NCBI RefSeq assembly: GCF_000316575.1
Contig: NC_019682.1
Span: forward strand, 1,364,001-1,428,000
DNA: 64,000 bases
Direction of reading: 5' to 3'
Source of the DNA: Calothrix sp. PCC 7507
Lineage (GTDB): Bacteria > Cyanobacteriota > Cyanobacteriia > Cyanobacteriales > Nostocaceae
Shown: one piece after another, positions 7,608 to 16,512 of the stretch
How the letters are laid out: every line of letters starts with the position of its first letter
Numbering within the stretch: position 1 is the first letter of the stretch
Made by a program: the position numbers and the translations under genes
Notes under the pieces: model-generated
Databases searched by the model: none
Told to the model about the DNA's origin: nothing
The model's input: only the letters and a program-made list of their open reading frames with translations

Positions 7608-8423
7608 ATGACTGTAACCCTAACTCGTCCGGCTTGGACAACTAAATTAGAAGTTGAAATTTTCGACAAACTTCTAGATAAACACGCTCCCCATCTTCCT
7701 AAAAAGCGATCGCAAGACCCCAGACCACCGCAAACTGAAGAAGAAAAAGAGAATTTTATCCGCTTTCGGATTGCTGGTGCTGCCCATGATTTATTCATTG
7801 TGCAAGTTCTCGCTCGGGTAATTAACCAAGTTTCTGACCCAGAATTACAGCTGTTTTTAAGCAGACAGCTAGGTGATGATGGTGCCCATGCCGAAAATAC
7901 CCGGCGGCGAGTGCAAGCATTATCTGGACGCGACCCCATTGAAGATATCCAACAGCAAGTAGACAAACATTGGGAATATCAAGGAGACTTACCCATTCGT
8001 AACTGGCAAGGCTTTTTGTCCTTTGAATTGCACTACGAACTGCATATAGTTTCTTTGTTATTACTCAACAGCCGTACCAGTAAAATTAATGACCCCGAAT
8101 CAGGAAAGTTTGCGGCGGAAGTTATCTTGCCAGATGAAGCAGTTCACCGTCTAGGAGTTGTGGATTGGTGGCAACGTAAATTTGACAAAGCCTCACCATC
8201 TGAAAAAGAGGATTTAGTCGCACAAGCCTTAGAAGCCGATGAAGAAGGTCAACGGCGACGCAATCAATATCTTAGGGATCATTGGCAATTGAGTCACAAA
8301 GCAATTGGGATTGAAATTGCTGATTTGCCCATAATTTATGATGCTTGGCGACGGGAAGTCCTTTCTTACTTCTTGGATATTCCCATTTCCAAACTGCCTA
8401 AATTAGTCAGTGTCAACGATTAA
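7608..8423 (+). CDS. Ferritin-like di-iron protein, paralog 1 (function unknown)
   Basis: This all-helical protein of 271 residues matches no named family known to me. Metal-ligand-like motifs sit on successive predicted helices: GDDGAHAENTRRR (about 87-99, D-x-x-H), SFELHYELHI (about 131-140, E and H) and DEAVHRLGVVDWW (about 170-182, E-x-x-H). This E/H spacing is that of ferritin-like di-iron carboxylate proteins, which include oxygenases and iron stores. It lies between SfnG-like and SsuA-like genes and next to a close paralog, so a role in oxidising an organosulfur substrate or a flavin/iron redox step is possible. Only the fold is proposed here. Confidence 0.7.
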   Translation: MTVTLTRPAWTTKLEVEIFDKLLDKHAPHLPKKRSQDPRPPQTEEEKENFIRFRIAGAAHDLFIVQVLARVINQVSDPELQLFLSRQLGDDGAHAENTRRRVQALSGRDPIEDIQQQVDKHWEYQGDLPIRNWQGFLSFELHYELHIVSLLLLNSRTSKINDPESGKFAAEVILPDEAVHRLGVVDWWQRKFDKASPSEKEDLVAQALEADEEGQRRRNQYLRDHWQLSHKAIGIEIADLPIIYDAWRREVLSYFLDIPISKLPKLVSVND

Positions 8424-8533
8424 TTGGGGAATAAGCAATAGGGATATAGATATTTTCCCTATGCCCAATTCTCAGTTCCCTAAATTTATCTGTGGGATCA
8501 ATCCAAAATCTAAAATCCAAAATCCAAAATTGT

Positions 8534-9340
8534 ATGACTGCAGCAACTCTAACTCGTAATTGGACTGTAGAATTTGAAAATGAAAATCTGGAAAAACTGA
8601 TTAGTAAACACGCGCCTCATGTACCTCTGGTTCGTGAACACGCTAGTCGCCCTCCAGAAACCGAAGAAGAAAAAGAAGGTTTTTATCAATATTGGGCGGC
8701 TACAGGTGGTCATGACCTGTCAATCGTACAAGCTGCGAGTAAAGCGATCGCCTTAATTCCTGACCCAGATTTGCATTTAATATTGAGCAGACAAATTGGT
8801 GATGATGGTGCCCATGCGATCGCCTTTAGGGAACGTGTGATTGCCCACACCGGACGCGATCCCGTTAAAGATATTGAAAGAGAAGCTAAACGCCATTGGG
8901 AATTTCTAGGAGATGTACCCTATCGCAACTGGCTAGGTTTCATCGCTTGGGAACTGCACTATGAACACCATATTTTGCCCCAAGTTTGGTTTAATAAACT
9001 GACATCACAAATTGGTGATGCAGTATTAGCTCAACAAAGTAATGAACGATTCAGCGATGATGAAGCAGTTCATCGCATCACGATCGCTAATTGGTGGCGC
9101 AAAAAATTTGAGCAAGCTTCGTCTAGCGAAAAATCCGAACTCGCCGCCCAGTTGTTAGAACTTGATGAAGAAATTCAACAACGACGCGCTCCTTACATTA
9201 AACAGCGTTGGCAAGATGCCGAAAACTTTAATGGAGCAAATACCAAGGGTATTGAGCCAGTTTATGATGCTTGGCGAAAACAGGTACTTTCTTACTTATT
9301 AGATATCCCCAATCCACAGATTACTTCTATTAGTCAATAA
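8534..9340 (+). CDS. Ferritin-like di-iron protein, paralog 2 (function unknown)
   Basis: The 268-residue product is collinear with its upstream neighbour. Both begin MT..TLTR.W and share the helix motifs, here GDDGAHAIAFRERV, AWELHYEHHILPQ and DDEAVHRITIANWW. Candidate iron ligands are conserved in both copies. ATG 8534 is chosen because it aligns with the paralog's start; an upstream in-frame GTG at 8492 would translate CCAAAATC spacer repeats. A tandem duplication that kept both ligand sets suggests a two-subunit enzyme or two substrates. Function unassigned. Confidence 0.7.
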   Translation: MTAATLTRNWTVEFENENLEKLISKHAPHVPLVREHASRPPETEEEKEGFYQYWAATGGHDLSIVQAASKAIALIPDPDLHLILSRQIGDDGAHAIAFRERVIAHTGRDPVKDIEREAKRHWEFLGDVPYRNWLGFIAWELHYEHHILPQVWFNKLTSQIGDAVLAQQSNERFSDDEAVHRITIANWWRKKFEQASSSEKSELAAQLLELDEEIQQRRAPYIKQRWQDAENFNGANTKGIEPVYDAWRKQVLSYLLDIPNPQITSISQ

Positions 9341-9350
9341 ACTCTTTACT

Positions 9351-9490
9351 ACTAGTCTGTCCCATTAATTTTATGGGGCTGTGAGATCCCCGACTTCTAC
9401 CCTGCGGGAAGCCACCCCACGCGTGTCTATAAGAAGTCGGGGATATGAACACCACGAACCTCTCAAAAAGTTTTGGGACAGACCACTAGT
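9351..9490. mobile_element. 140-bp MITE-like repeat (ACTAGT...CTGTCCCA ends)
   Basis: It begins ACTAGTCTGTCCCATTAA and ends with the inverted counterpart TGGGACAGACCACTAGT. The interior has a CCCCGACTTC/GAAGTCGGGG hairpin. Related copies or parts occur at 14972-15206, 17752-17848 and around 40615. No coding capacity. A degenerate second end (AGTAATCTGTCTCATAAA) follows directly at 9489. Confidence 0.6.
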
Positions 9491-9592
9491 AATCTGTCTC
9501 ATAAATTTTAGCGAGTTCTTAAAAAACAAGGACTTTAGTCCTTAGTAAAAACATTTTTGTCGATTAATAACAAGGGCAATAACTATTAGTTA

Positions 9593-9735
9593 TATAGGAC
9601 TCCTATTTGATTTTTGAACTATACGTAGGGGAGCCACCCTCGTGCGCGGGTTTCCCGCGTTGAGAGGAGTGGCGTTGGGCAATGCCCACCCTACCAATAC
9701 TTAAATATGTTCAAAAATTAAACCGGATTCCTATA
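9593..9735. mobile_element. 143-bp MITE-like repeat (TATAGGA ends)
   Basis: Imperfect inverted ends of about 27 bp start TATAGGACTCCTATTTGATT on the left and TATAGGAATCCGGTTTAATT on the reversed right. The interior is a GTGGGC/GCCCAC-rich hairpin. Related elements are at 33930-34246 and from 34623. Between here and the gene at 9879 nothing else is recognised. Confidence 0.6.
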
Positions 9736-9878
9736 TTAGCTAGGAATTGTGGGAACAACCACGATTATATAAATCTTTATTCCCTCGTTACATTATATTT
9801 ATTCGTCAGAGTATTTCGCCAATTCTCAATAATTTTTGACCGTGGCAAAATATCGGCATTAAGCATAAGGAGTCACTG

Positions 9879-11006
9879 ATGTTCAATCAACTTGTAGATA
9901 GGTTGTTAGTCTGGATATATCAGAGAAGTTTGCTGAAGTTTTTTAAACAACCGGGGATTAAAGATTTTGCTTTATTATTTGTAATTGGTATAGGCTTGAG
10001 TGTAGCGATCGCATCTTGCACACCTAGTAATTCTGCAACTAACTCTGCTGATGCTGTCAAAGCACCGCAACAGGTATCTCAAAAGAGCGAATTAAAAGTG
10101 CTGAAAATGGCTAACCAAAAAGGCATGGCACTTTTAAATATTCTCAAAGCTCAAGGTAGTTTAGAAAAACGCTTACAACCCCAAGGTATTTCTGTGACAT
10201 GGAATGAATTTTCTTCCACAGCACCCCTACTTGAGGGAATGGGTGTAGGTAGCGTTGTCTTTGGCGGTGGCGGTGGAACTGGTAGCGTATTTGCTCAAGC
10301 AGGTGATAAACCCTTCGTGCGAGTGGCTGCAAGTACAAGTAGTACACGCAGTTCCGCCATCTTAGTTTTGGAAAAATCACCCATCAAAACCCTGGCTGAT
10401 CTCAAAGGGAAAAAGGTTGGCTTTGCTAAAGGTGCAAGTTCCCAATACATGATAGTCAAGGCGTTGGAAAAAGTAGGTTTGAAATACAGCGACATTCAAC
10501 CCGTCTTCCTCCCTCCCGCAGACGCTTTACCAGCATTTGAGCGTGGCGATTTCGATGCGTGGGTAATTTGGGACCCCTACACTGCAGAAGCTGAACGCAA
10601 GTTAAAAACTCGTTTATTAGCAGATAACACCACCGTATTTGGTGACAAAGCACCAACAGAAAGTCCTGCTTTCTACTATGCATCTCCAGATTTTGTCCGT
10701 GATCATCCAGAAATTGTGAAAATCATTTTAGAAGAGTTGCAAAAAGCAGGTGACTGGGCGAGAAATAACAACAAAGATTCGGCAAAACTGCTTTCAGAAC
10801 TGTATAAAGTAGATTTAAAAACAATGGAAATCGTTGAGGAACGTGGTGGAGAACGCAAGGTATTACCTATTAACAATGAAGTTCTTAGTGGATTACAACA
10901 CATGGCTGATACCTTCACAGAACTAAAAGTTATCCCCAAGAAAATTGATGTCAAGGATAAAAACTACAACTGGATTACTGACCAGAAATCTTCAAGCAGC
11001 AAATAA
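9879..11006 (+). CDS. SsuA/TauA-like ABC transporter substrate-binding lipoprotein
   Basis: This is a 375-residue periplasmic binding protein. A membrane segment (about 28-46) ends in the lipobox AIASC. The core follows: LLEGMGVGSVVFGG, KSPIKTLADLKGKKVGFAKGAS (about 168-189), VFLPPADALPAFERGDFDAWVIWDPY (about 207-232) and a helical C-terminus. That is the pattern of aliphatic sulfonate, taurine and nitrate binding proteins. AAGGAG lies 6 bp before ATG 9879. No cognate permease or ATPase of the SsuC/SsuB type is found nearby; the neighbouring transporter genes are methionine-type. Confidence 0.82.
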   Translation: MFNQLVDRLLVWIYQRSLLKFFKQPGIKDFALLFVIGIGLSVAIASCTPSNSATNSADAVKAPQQVSQKSELKVLKMANQKGMALLNILKAQGSLEKRLQPQGISVTWNEFSSTAPLLEGMGVGSVVFGGGGGTGSVFAQAGDKPFVRVAASTSSTRSSAILVLEKSPIKTLADLKGKKVGFAKGASSQYMIVKALEKVGLKYSDIQPVFLPPADALPAFERGDFDAWVIWDPYTAEAERKLKTRLLADNTTVFGDKAPTESPAFYYASPDFVRDHPEIVKIILEELQKAGDWARNNNKDSAKLLSELYKVDLKTMEIVEERGGERKVLPINNEVLSGLQHMADTFTELKVIPKKIDVKDKNYNWITDQKSSSSK

Positions 11007-11102
11007 ATCTCCCACAGCAACTCATTAACAACTGCTCAGGGGACTAGGAAATAATCTACCTAATCCCCAATCCTTAATTCTCTTTATCAATTCAAAAATG
11101 TG

Positions 11103-12014
11103 ATGACTAATAAATCTCACTTCTTTTCATCTCTCAATATTAACCGTCGCTTTTTTGCGATCGCGTTTACATCCTTAGTGGCATCTACAGTATTTTCTAG
11201 CTGTAGTTCACCGCAAAATAATTCTGCTTCTAATAATGCACCCGCACCATCCGCTACAACAGCAGCAAACACAGTCGCAACTGGCGCAAAAGAGAAAATC
11301 AAAGTTGGGGTTTCACCCGTACCCGCCGGAGATATTTTGAAATTTGTCAAGGATAATCTAGCACCCCAGGCAGGGTTAGATATCGAAATTGTCACCTTCA
11401 ACGATTTTGTCCAAAATAACACTGCTTTGAAAGATGGCGTAATCGATGCCAATTATTTTCAGCATATCCCCTTTATGGAAGACTATGGCAAGAAAAACAA
11501 CTTTGAAATGTATGCATTTACTCCCCAAATTCATTTGAATCCTGTAGGGCTTTTTTCTAAAAAACATAAGTCTCTTAAAGATTTGCCAAATAAAGCCCTG
11601 GTCACGATTCCTGATGATGCCAGCAATGCCCATCGCGCTCTGAAAGTTTTAGAAGCATCAGGGTTAGTCAAACTTAAGCCAAATGTCCGCCCCGCAAGTC
11701 CTAAAGACATTACTGAAAATCCCAAAAACTTGCAAATCAAAGAGATACCGGGGGCACAAGCAATTCCCTCTCTTCCTGATGTAGATCTAGCAGGAGTTAC
11801 AGGTAATTGGATTGTGCAAGCTGGATTAAAAACAGATAAGGATGCTTTAGCATTAGAGTCAGGTAAAGACCCAATTTATGCTGTTACTCTCACCACATTA
11901 AAAGGGAAAGAAACTGATCCAAAAATTGTGAAATTGCATCAGTTATTGCGTGACGATAAAGTCAAGCAGTTTATTAAAGATAAATATCAAGGTGCAGTAC
12001 TTCCGATCCCTTAA
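11103..12014 (+). CDS. metQ: MetQ/NlpA-family substrate-binding lipoprotein, copy 1
   Basis: The 303-residue product has a Tat-like or Sec N-terminus (NINRRFFAIAF...) and the lipobox VFSSC (about residues 32-36). The mature part starts KIKVGVSPVPAGDILKFVKD. It has the family hallmarks NDFVQNNTALKDGVIDANYFQHIPFM (about 102-127), IPDDASNAHRALKVLEASGLV and LAGVTGNWIVQAGL. It binds methionine or a related compound for a MetNI transporter. metN follows after a 443-bp spacer filled by two repeats. The start is set at ATG 11103; a GTG directly before is possible. Confidence 0.85.
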   Translation: MTNKSHFFSSLNINRRFFAIAFTSLVASTVFSSCSSPQNNSASNNAPAPSATTAANTVATGAKEKIKVGVSPVPAGDILKFVKDNLAPQAGLDIEIVTFNDFVQNNTALKDGVIDANYFQHIPFMEDYGKKNNFEMYAFTPQIHLNPVGLFSKKHKSLKDLPNKALVTIPDDASNAHRALKVLEASGLVKLKPNVRPASPKDITENPKNLQIKEIPGAQAIPSLPDVDLAGVTGNWIVQAGLKTDKDALALESGKDPIYAVTLTTLKGKETDPKIVKLHQLLRDDKVKQFIKDKYQGAVLPIP

Positions 12015-12047
12015 ATCAGTGAACGGTTATCAACTAAAAATGCTGAT

Positions 12048-12152
12048 ATAGCAATTCTCGGTTATGTGAGGTACACCTGTAAGGACACGGAAGTGCCGTG
12101 CCCCTACACCTCACGATATAATTTCGTACCGCATCTGAATGGGAACCGCCAT
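12048..12152. repeat. 105-bp dispersed repeat, spacer copy
   Basis: Ends are ATAGCAATTCTC and the inverted GGAACCGCCAT, with an internal GGCAC/GTGCC hairpin and CCCCTACACCTC-CGATATAAT. The same element with the same 105-bp length lies in frame inside hsdS at 46313-46417. A 104-bp relative with ATAGC...GCTAT ends is at 58108-58211. Confidence 0.7.
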
Positions 12153-12187
12153 AACTGTTAATCAAGACTTGTAGAGTGGGCAATGCC

Positions 12188-12347
12188 TAGGGTGTTGACT
12201 TTGCACGAAATTAGCTAAAAATTATCATGCAATTTTTGTGTTTACCGTAGGGGCATCGGCACTGCCGTGCCCTGATGAGAACGTTAACTACGACTATTAT
12301 TTTGGATGATGCATTTTGGGCTGAAAACCCTCAGAGTCAACAGCCTA
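12188..12347. mobile_element. 160-bp MITE of the 19597 element family, copy 1
   Basis: The ends TAGGGTGTTGACTTTG and (reversed) TAGGCTGTTGACTCTG match the inverted ends of the full element at 19597-21275. It is flanked by the 9-bp duplication GGCAATGCC (12179-12187, 12348-12356) and sits inside a GTGGGCAATGCCCACC palindrome. The interior is the reverse of the copy at 21315-21474, apart from minor changes. It has no gene and separates metQ from metN. Confidence 0.82.
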
Positions 12348-12457
12348 GGCAATGCCCACCAAAACTAGGATATGGTGGACAATACCCTATCTACTACTAA
12401 TTTAAACTATTTGATTACTAATACTAGATATCTGTCTTTCTGTGGAGAAATTTATAG

Positions 12458-13435
12458 ATGATTACTTTTACTGATGTCCGCAAAATTTATAGCCAAGGAA
12501 CTCAAAAAGTTGTAGCCTTGGATGGCGTTAGCCTTGAAGTTAAAGTTGGGGAAATTTTTGGTGTTTTAGGACAAAGTGGCGCAGGTAAAAGCACCTTAAT
12601 TCGCTGTGTGAATCAGTTAGAAAAACCCACATCTGGTTATGTTACAGTCAATGGACAAGAAATCACAAAACTCTCTGGTCTGCAGTTGCGTCAAAGCCGA
12701 CAACATATAGGCATGATTTTCCAGCACTTCAACTTGCTAAGTTCTCGAACTGTTGCAGAAAACATTGCTTTTCCTTTAGAAGTTATTGGTTATAGCAAAC
12801 TCCAGCGACGGGCAAAAGTTGCAGAATTAATCTCACTCGTCGGCTTGACAGGTAAAGCAAACGCTTATCCAGCACAACTTTCAGGTGGACAGAAACAACG
12901 GGTGGGTATTGCTAGGGCTTTAGCTGGAGAGCCAAAGGTGTTACTTTCTGATGAAGCTACTTCAGCGCTCGATCCTCAAACCACGCGATCGATTTTAGAA
13001 TTACTGCGCGACCTCAACAAGCGCATGGGTTTGACAATTTTATTGATCACCCATGAGATGGGGGTAGTCAAGCAAATTTGTGACAGTGTGGCAATACTTA
13101 ATGCTGGGAAAATTGTAGAACGAGGGCGAGTTAGTGATTTAATTGCCCAGCCGGAATCATTGCTTGCACAGGAGGTTTTTCCCCGTCGCAATGGTTATGT
13201 ACCACGTCCCGGTGGAGTATTAGCCACGATCGCCTTTGCTGGAGAACAAGCAAGTCAGCCCATTTTTGCTACCTTAGCACGTCGTTTTGATGTCGATATC
13301 AATATCCTCAGTGGTAGTGTAGAAAACGTCGGTAATCAACGTGTCGGACAGTTTCACATTGAATTAGAAGGAACACAAATAAACCAAGCCTTGAAATATT
13401 TATATGAGTCAGAGTTTGCAGTGGAGGTGCATTAA
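12458..13435 (+). CDS. metN: MetN, methionine ABC transporter ATPase with NIL domain
   Basis: The 325-residue ATPase has Walker A GQSGAGKST (about 38-46), signature LSGGQKQR (about 141-148), Walker B KVLLSDEATSALD and the H-loop THEMGVV. A C-terminal NIL domain (about 250-325, from GGVLATIAFAGEQASQPIF) is the ligand-sensing module typical of MetN. It energises import through MetI. Its permease gene lies 4.5 kb downstream at 17894, beyond an oxygenase and a flavoprotein gene, so the usual metNI(Q) order is broken. Confidence 0.92.
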   Translation: MITFTDVRKIYSQGTQKVVALDGVSLEVKVGEIFGVLGQSGAGKSTLIRCVNQLEKPTSGYVTVNGQEITKLSGLQLRQSRQHIGMIFQHFNLLSSRTVAENIAFPLEVIGYSKLQRRAKVAELISLVGLTGKANAYPAQLSGGQKQRVGIARALAGEPKVLLSDEATSALDPQTTRSILELLRDLNKRMGLTILLITHEMGVVKQICDSVAILNAGKIVERGRVSDLIAQPESLLAQEVFPRRNGYVPRPGGVLATIAFAGEQASQPIFATLARRFDVDINILSGSVENVGNQRVGQFHIELEGTQINQALKYLYESEFAVEVH

Positions 13436-13598
13436 ATCAGTTATCAGTTATCAGTTATCAGGGTTTCAAATGGAGATTTAGACTCTGCTTATAGGGCACT
13501 AATTTAACAGATTTAAATCCAAAATCGTCAATCTAAAATCCAAAATTCGTTGACCATTGGTAGAGCAGCGTGTTTAAAACCATGCATATGGAGGGGTA

Positions 13599-14936
13599 AT
13601 GAGCGGATCAAAGCAATTAAAATTGGGCGCGTTCATGCGCCCGGTGAGCATACATACAGGCGCTTGGCGCTATCCTGGAGCTTTGCCTGATGCCAATTTT
13701 AACTTTCCAGCACTAAAACAATTCATCCAGAAATTAGAGCAGGGCAAATTCGACGCCTTCTTTATGGCTGATCACTTAGCGTTGCTGAATATGCCCATCA
13801 ACGCCCTAAAGCGCAGCCACACCGTCACTTCCTTCGAGCCTTTCACCCTGCTTTCTGCCCTCGCTAGCGTCACCGAAAACATCGGACTGGTAGCCACCGC
13901 TTCTACAACCTATGACGCACCTTTCCACATCGCTCGTCGCTTTGCGTCTCTTGACCATATTAGCGGTGGTCGCGCTGGGTGGAACATTGTCACCACAGCC
14001 AATCCAGATGCAGCCCTCAACTTTGGCTTAGAAGAAGAAGTAGAGCATGACGAACGCTACGCACGGGCTAGGGAATTCTATGATGTCGTTACGGGTCTTT
14101 GGGATTCCTTCGCTGATGATGCATTTATCCGGGATGTGGAATCAGGAATTTATTTCGATCCCGAAAAAATTCACGTTCTGGCACATAAAGGAAAACATCT
14201 CTCGGTGCGGGGGCCATTGAACATCGCCAGACCTGTCCAGGGTTGGCCTGTGATTGTCCAAGCGGGGGCCTCTGATGCAGGACGGCAATTAGCTGCTGAA
14301 ACCGCTGAGGTTGTGTTTGCACCTGCTGGTAATCTGGAAGCAGGCAAGGCTTTATTTGCAGACATTAAAGGGCGATCGCGGATAATTGGACGTGACCCAG
14401 AAAGCATCAAAATTCTTCCAGGTGCTTTGGTAATTGTGGGCGAAACTGTGGAAGAGGCGATCGCCAAGCGTGCCCATTTGGACAGCCTAGTACACTATGA
14501 CAGTGGGATTGCCAGCTTGAATGGCGCCCTTGGCTACGACGTTTCAGGCTTCGATCCGGATGGTTTTTTGCCGGAAATCCCTGAGACTAACGCCGGCAAA
14601 AGCGGGCGAGAACGAGTGATAGCGTTGGCGCAACGAGAGAACCTGACCATCCGACAACTAGCGCAACGTATCGGCAGTTACGGCGGGCTGGCGTTTGTCG
14701 GTACACCTCAAACCATTGCTGATGACATGGAACAATGGCTGATTGAGGAAGGGTCTGACGGCTTCAACATCATGTTCCCTTTTCTGCCTGCAGGGTTGAA
14801 CGATTTCATAGACAAGGTAATCCCAGAACTCCAACGGCGTGGCATCTTCCGCAAAGAGTATGAAGGCAAAACCCTGCGGGAAAATCTGGGATTAGCCCGC
14901 CCCGCTAACCGTTTCTTCCAGACCACTCTGGTGTAA
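13599..14936 (+). CDS. LLM-class flavin monooxygenase of the NtaA/SnaA/DszA group
   Basis: The 445-residue protein starts KQLKLGAFMRPVSIHTGAWRYP. It has MADHLALLNMP (about 57-67), SFEPFTLLSALASVTENIGLVATAS (about 79-103), ISGGRAGWNIVTT (about 124-136) and HDERYARAREFYDVV (about 151-165), all hallmarks of the two-component FMNH2-dependent DszA/NtaA/DmoA-type enzymes. Members oxidise dibenzothiophene sulfone, dimethyl sulfide or nitrilotriacetate. The genetic setting favours a sulfur substrate. GGAGG lies 6 bp before ATG 13599. It sits between metN and a DszC-like gene. Confidence 0.85.
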   Translation: MSGSKQLKLGAFMRPVSIHTGAWRYPGALPDANFNFPALKQFIQKLEQGKFDAFFMADHLALLNMPINALKRSHTVTSFEPFTLLSALASVTENIGLVATASTTYDAPFHIARRFASLDHISGGRAGWNIVTTANPDAALNFGLEEEVEHDERYARAREFYDVVTGLWDSFADDAFIRDVESGIYFDPEKIHVLAHKGKHLSVRGPLNIARPVQGWPVIVQAGASDAGRQLAAETAEVVFAPAGNLEAGKALFADIKGRSRIIGRDPESIKILPGALVIVGETVEEAIAKRAHLDSLVHYDSGIASLNGALGYDVSGFDPDGFLPEIPETNAGKSGRERVIALAQRENLTIRQLAQRIGSYGGLAFVGTPQTIADDMEQWLIEEGSDGFNIMFPFLPAGLNDFIDKVIPELQRRGIFRKEYEGKTLRENLGLARPANRFFQTTLV

Positions 14937-14971
14937 GCACAAAGGTTAAATTAAAAGAATGGCGTGACAAT

Positions 14972-15206
14972 CTAGTAGTCTGTCAGGGTTGAAATGAGGG
15001 ACTGTAGTGTGAGCGTCTCGCTCACGCGGGCTTTTCGGCCCGCACTACCAAAAACCCCTCAAAACAAAATTGACAAACCACTAGTGGTCTGTCCCTAAAG
15101 TTGCGAGAGGTTCGTAGTAAGGACTAAAGTCCTTGAATTCTCAGCACTTTAGTGCTTACTACGAGCTAAATTTACCCCGTAAAATTAATGGGACAAACTA
15201 CTAGAT
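14972..15206. repeat. Two adjoining MITE-like repeats of the ACTAGT/CTGTCCC family
   Basis: A first unit runs from AGTAGTCTGTCAGGG to an inverted end near 15084. A second starts ACTAGTGGTCTGTCCC (from about 15080) and ends GGGACAAACTACTAG at 15206. Interiors contain GCGGGC/GCCCGC and AGGACTAAAGTCCT hairpins. Ends match the element at 9351-9490. No coding capacity. Confidence 0.55.
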
Positions 15207-15272
15207 TTGTTGTAATGTTTGTAGTAAAAATGAAGCGCTACTACATACTAGAAATTAAAATTGTGAGGCGAT

Positions 15273-15509
15273 ATGCTTTTAAAACTGCAACAAATTATCG
15301 TCAAGCCAGGTCAACAAATGTTGCTCAAAGATGTTAGTTGGCAGCAATTAGAAAATATTTTAGAAGAAATGGGAGAAAAGCGTGCCGCACGTATTTCTTA
15401 TAGTCATGGCTGGTTAGAAATTATGGTTCCTCTACCTGAACACGAAAAAGATAAAGAATATATTGGTGATTTGGTCAAAATTCTGTTAGAAACACTTGAT
15501 GGTTTTTAA
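15273..15509 (+). pseudogene. Truncated Uma2-family protein (N-terminal third)
   Basis: The 78-residue reading frame (MLLKLQQIIVKPGQQM..., LENILEEMGEKRAARISYSHGWLEIMVPLPEHEKDKEYIGDLVKILLETLD) matches the start of Uma2 proteins. These are about 190-210 residues and related to restriction-type nucleases. It stops at 15509, before the catalytic core. Another gene begins 28 bp later, so this is a remnant rather than a working gene. Confidence 0.65.
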
Positions 15510-15536
15510 ATTTAACTTTAGGAGGTTTGATTAAGT

Positions 15537-16013
15537 GTGTGGTTGTGGGATAAAAATTCGGTAGAGTACGAGATATTTAAGCAATACGAACGAGCGTTAG
15601 TAGCTATTGGCGTAGATTTATTACATGATGATGTCCAAGATGCCCTAGAAAGCTGCAGCTATGGACTGGAAGATGCTTTTAAGGCGGCAATCAGTTATGT
15701 AATATGGTTGCATGAGCAAGAGCGCGAATACAACGCCAGCGCTATTCTGGTGTGTGCCCTTAGTGAACAATGGAAACCAAGGGGATGGCACAATGAATAT
15801 CTCAATCTACCGATTTTGCAATCGCAAGGGCAAAAATTCTGGGTAGGTGCAGCACAAATATGGGGATATGACCGACGTAATCAACTTGTCGCTGATATAG
15901 TTTACGAAAGAGGTAAAGAGTATATTGTATTTACCAACGGCAAAGAAATGCTGATAGATACAGCATGGCAGTGGGGATGGGAGCGAGTACTTACTTACGC
16001 TATCTCTAAATAA
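15537..16013 (+). CDS. Conserved hypothetical protein
   Basis: The 158-residue soluble protein opens (V/M)WLWDKNSVEYEIFKQYERALVAIGVDLLHDDVQDALESC. It is acidic and rich in aromatic residues (Trp-rich segments SEQWKPRGWHNEYLNLP and TAWQWGWERVLTY). I recognise no domain. It uses a GTG start with AGGAGG at 15520-15525. Even spread of residues and an intact frame suggest a real gene. It has no link to its neighbours that the sequence reveals. Confidence 0.55.
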   Translation: MWLWDKNSVEYEIFKQYERALVAIGVDLLHDDVQDALESCSYGLEDAFKAAISYVIWLHEQEREYNASAILVCALSEQWKPRGWHNEYLNLPILQSQGQKFWVGAAQIWGYDRRNQLVADIVYERGKEYIVFTNGKEMLIDTAWQWGWERVLTYAISK

Positions 16014-16215
16014 ATAACCGTTGGCAGAAGTCTTTGTTTTGCCGCCCTGCAATAATATTGATTGCTCAGAGCTACTGTCCGGGGCTTGTACCGAAAAACC
16101 AATCCAAAATCTAAAATTGGCACGGTCAAGTTTGCCCTAGATGGGTGAAATCAGTATTTTCTGCAAAAAGACTTGAAAACAGATTGACAACTCGTGAAAA
16201 ATTTGGGAGCATCAA

Positions 16216-16245
16216 ACTACGGTATTCCGGTAGATTTTGAGTAGT
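16216..16245. promoter_or_regulatory. Candidate operator, copy 3 (30-bp dyad, weaker)
   Basis: ACT-ACG-GTAT...TTTG-AGT-AGT has the same 30-bp span as copies at 900 and 6278, with the right inner half-site degenerate (TTTG for TTAC). The extended outer arms CAAACTAC/GTAGTTTG are perfect. It lies 268 bp before the DszC-like gene at 16513. The rest of the spacer 16014-16512 holds no other recognised feature. Confidence 0.38.
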
Positions 16246-16512
16246 TTGTGTAAGATTATTTAGATTATTTGGATCTCAGGCGAAGGAAGTTAGTTAAGCT
16301 TATCCCACTCCTAAAAGGGGATGGGATAACACGAAAGACGGTTGATGGTTAACAGTCATCAGTCTACAAATAATGTTTTACCAGACGTAATCGCCTCAAG
16401 GCTGGAAACATTCGTTGATTTTTGTTGCGCCGCCGGCTAGCGGCTTCTGGAGAGAAATCGCCCCACCACTCACCAATATAGATTTTCCACACGATATTTG
16501 GAGATAGAAACA

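Noticed and set aside
8492-8533. GTG start for the second di-iron paralog
   Set aside because: The extra codons translate CCAAAATC tandem spacer repeats, and the paralog's start aligns with ATG 8534.
9682-9879. A 65-codon open frame before the SsuA-like gene
   Set aside because: Its first third is inside the MITE at 9593-9735, and its stop overlaps the start of a well-supported gene. Composition is spacer-like.
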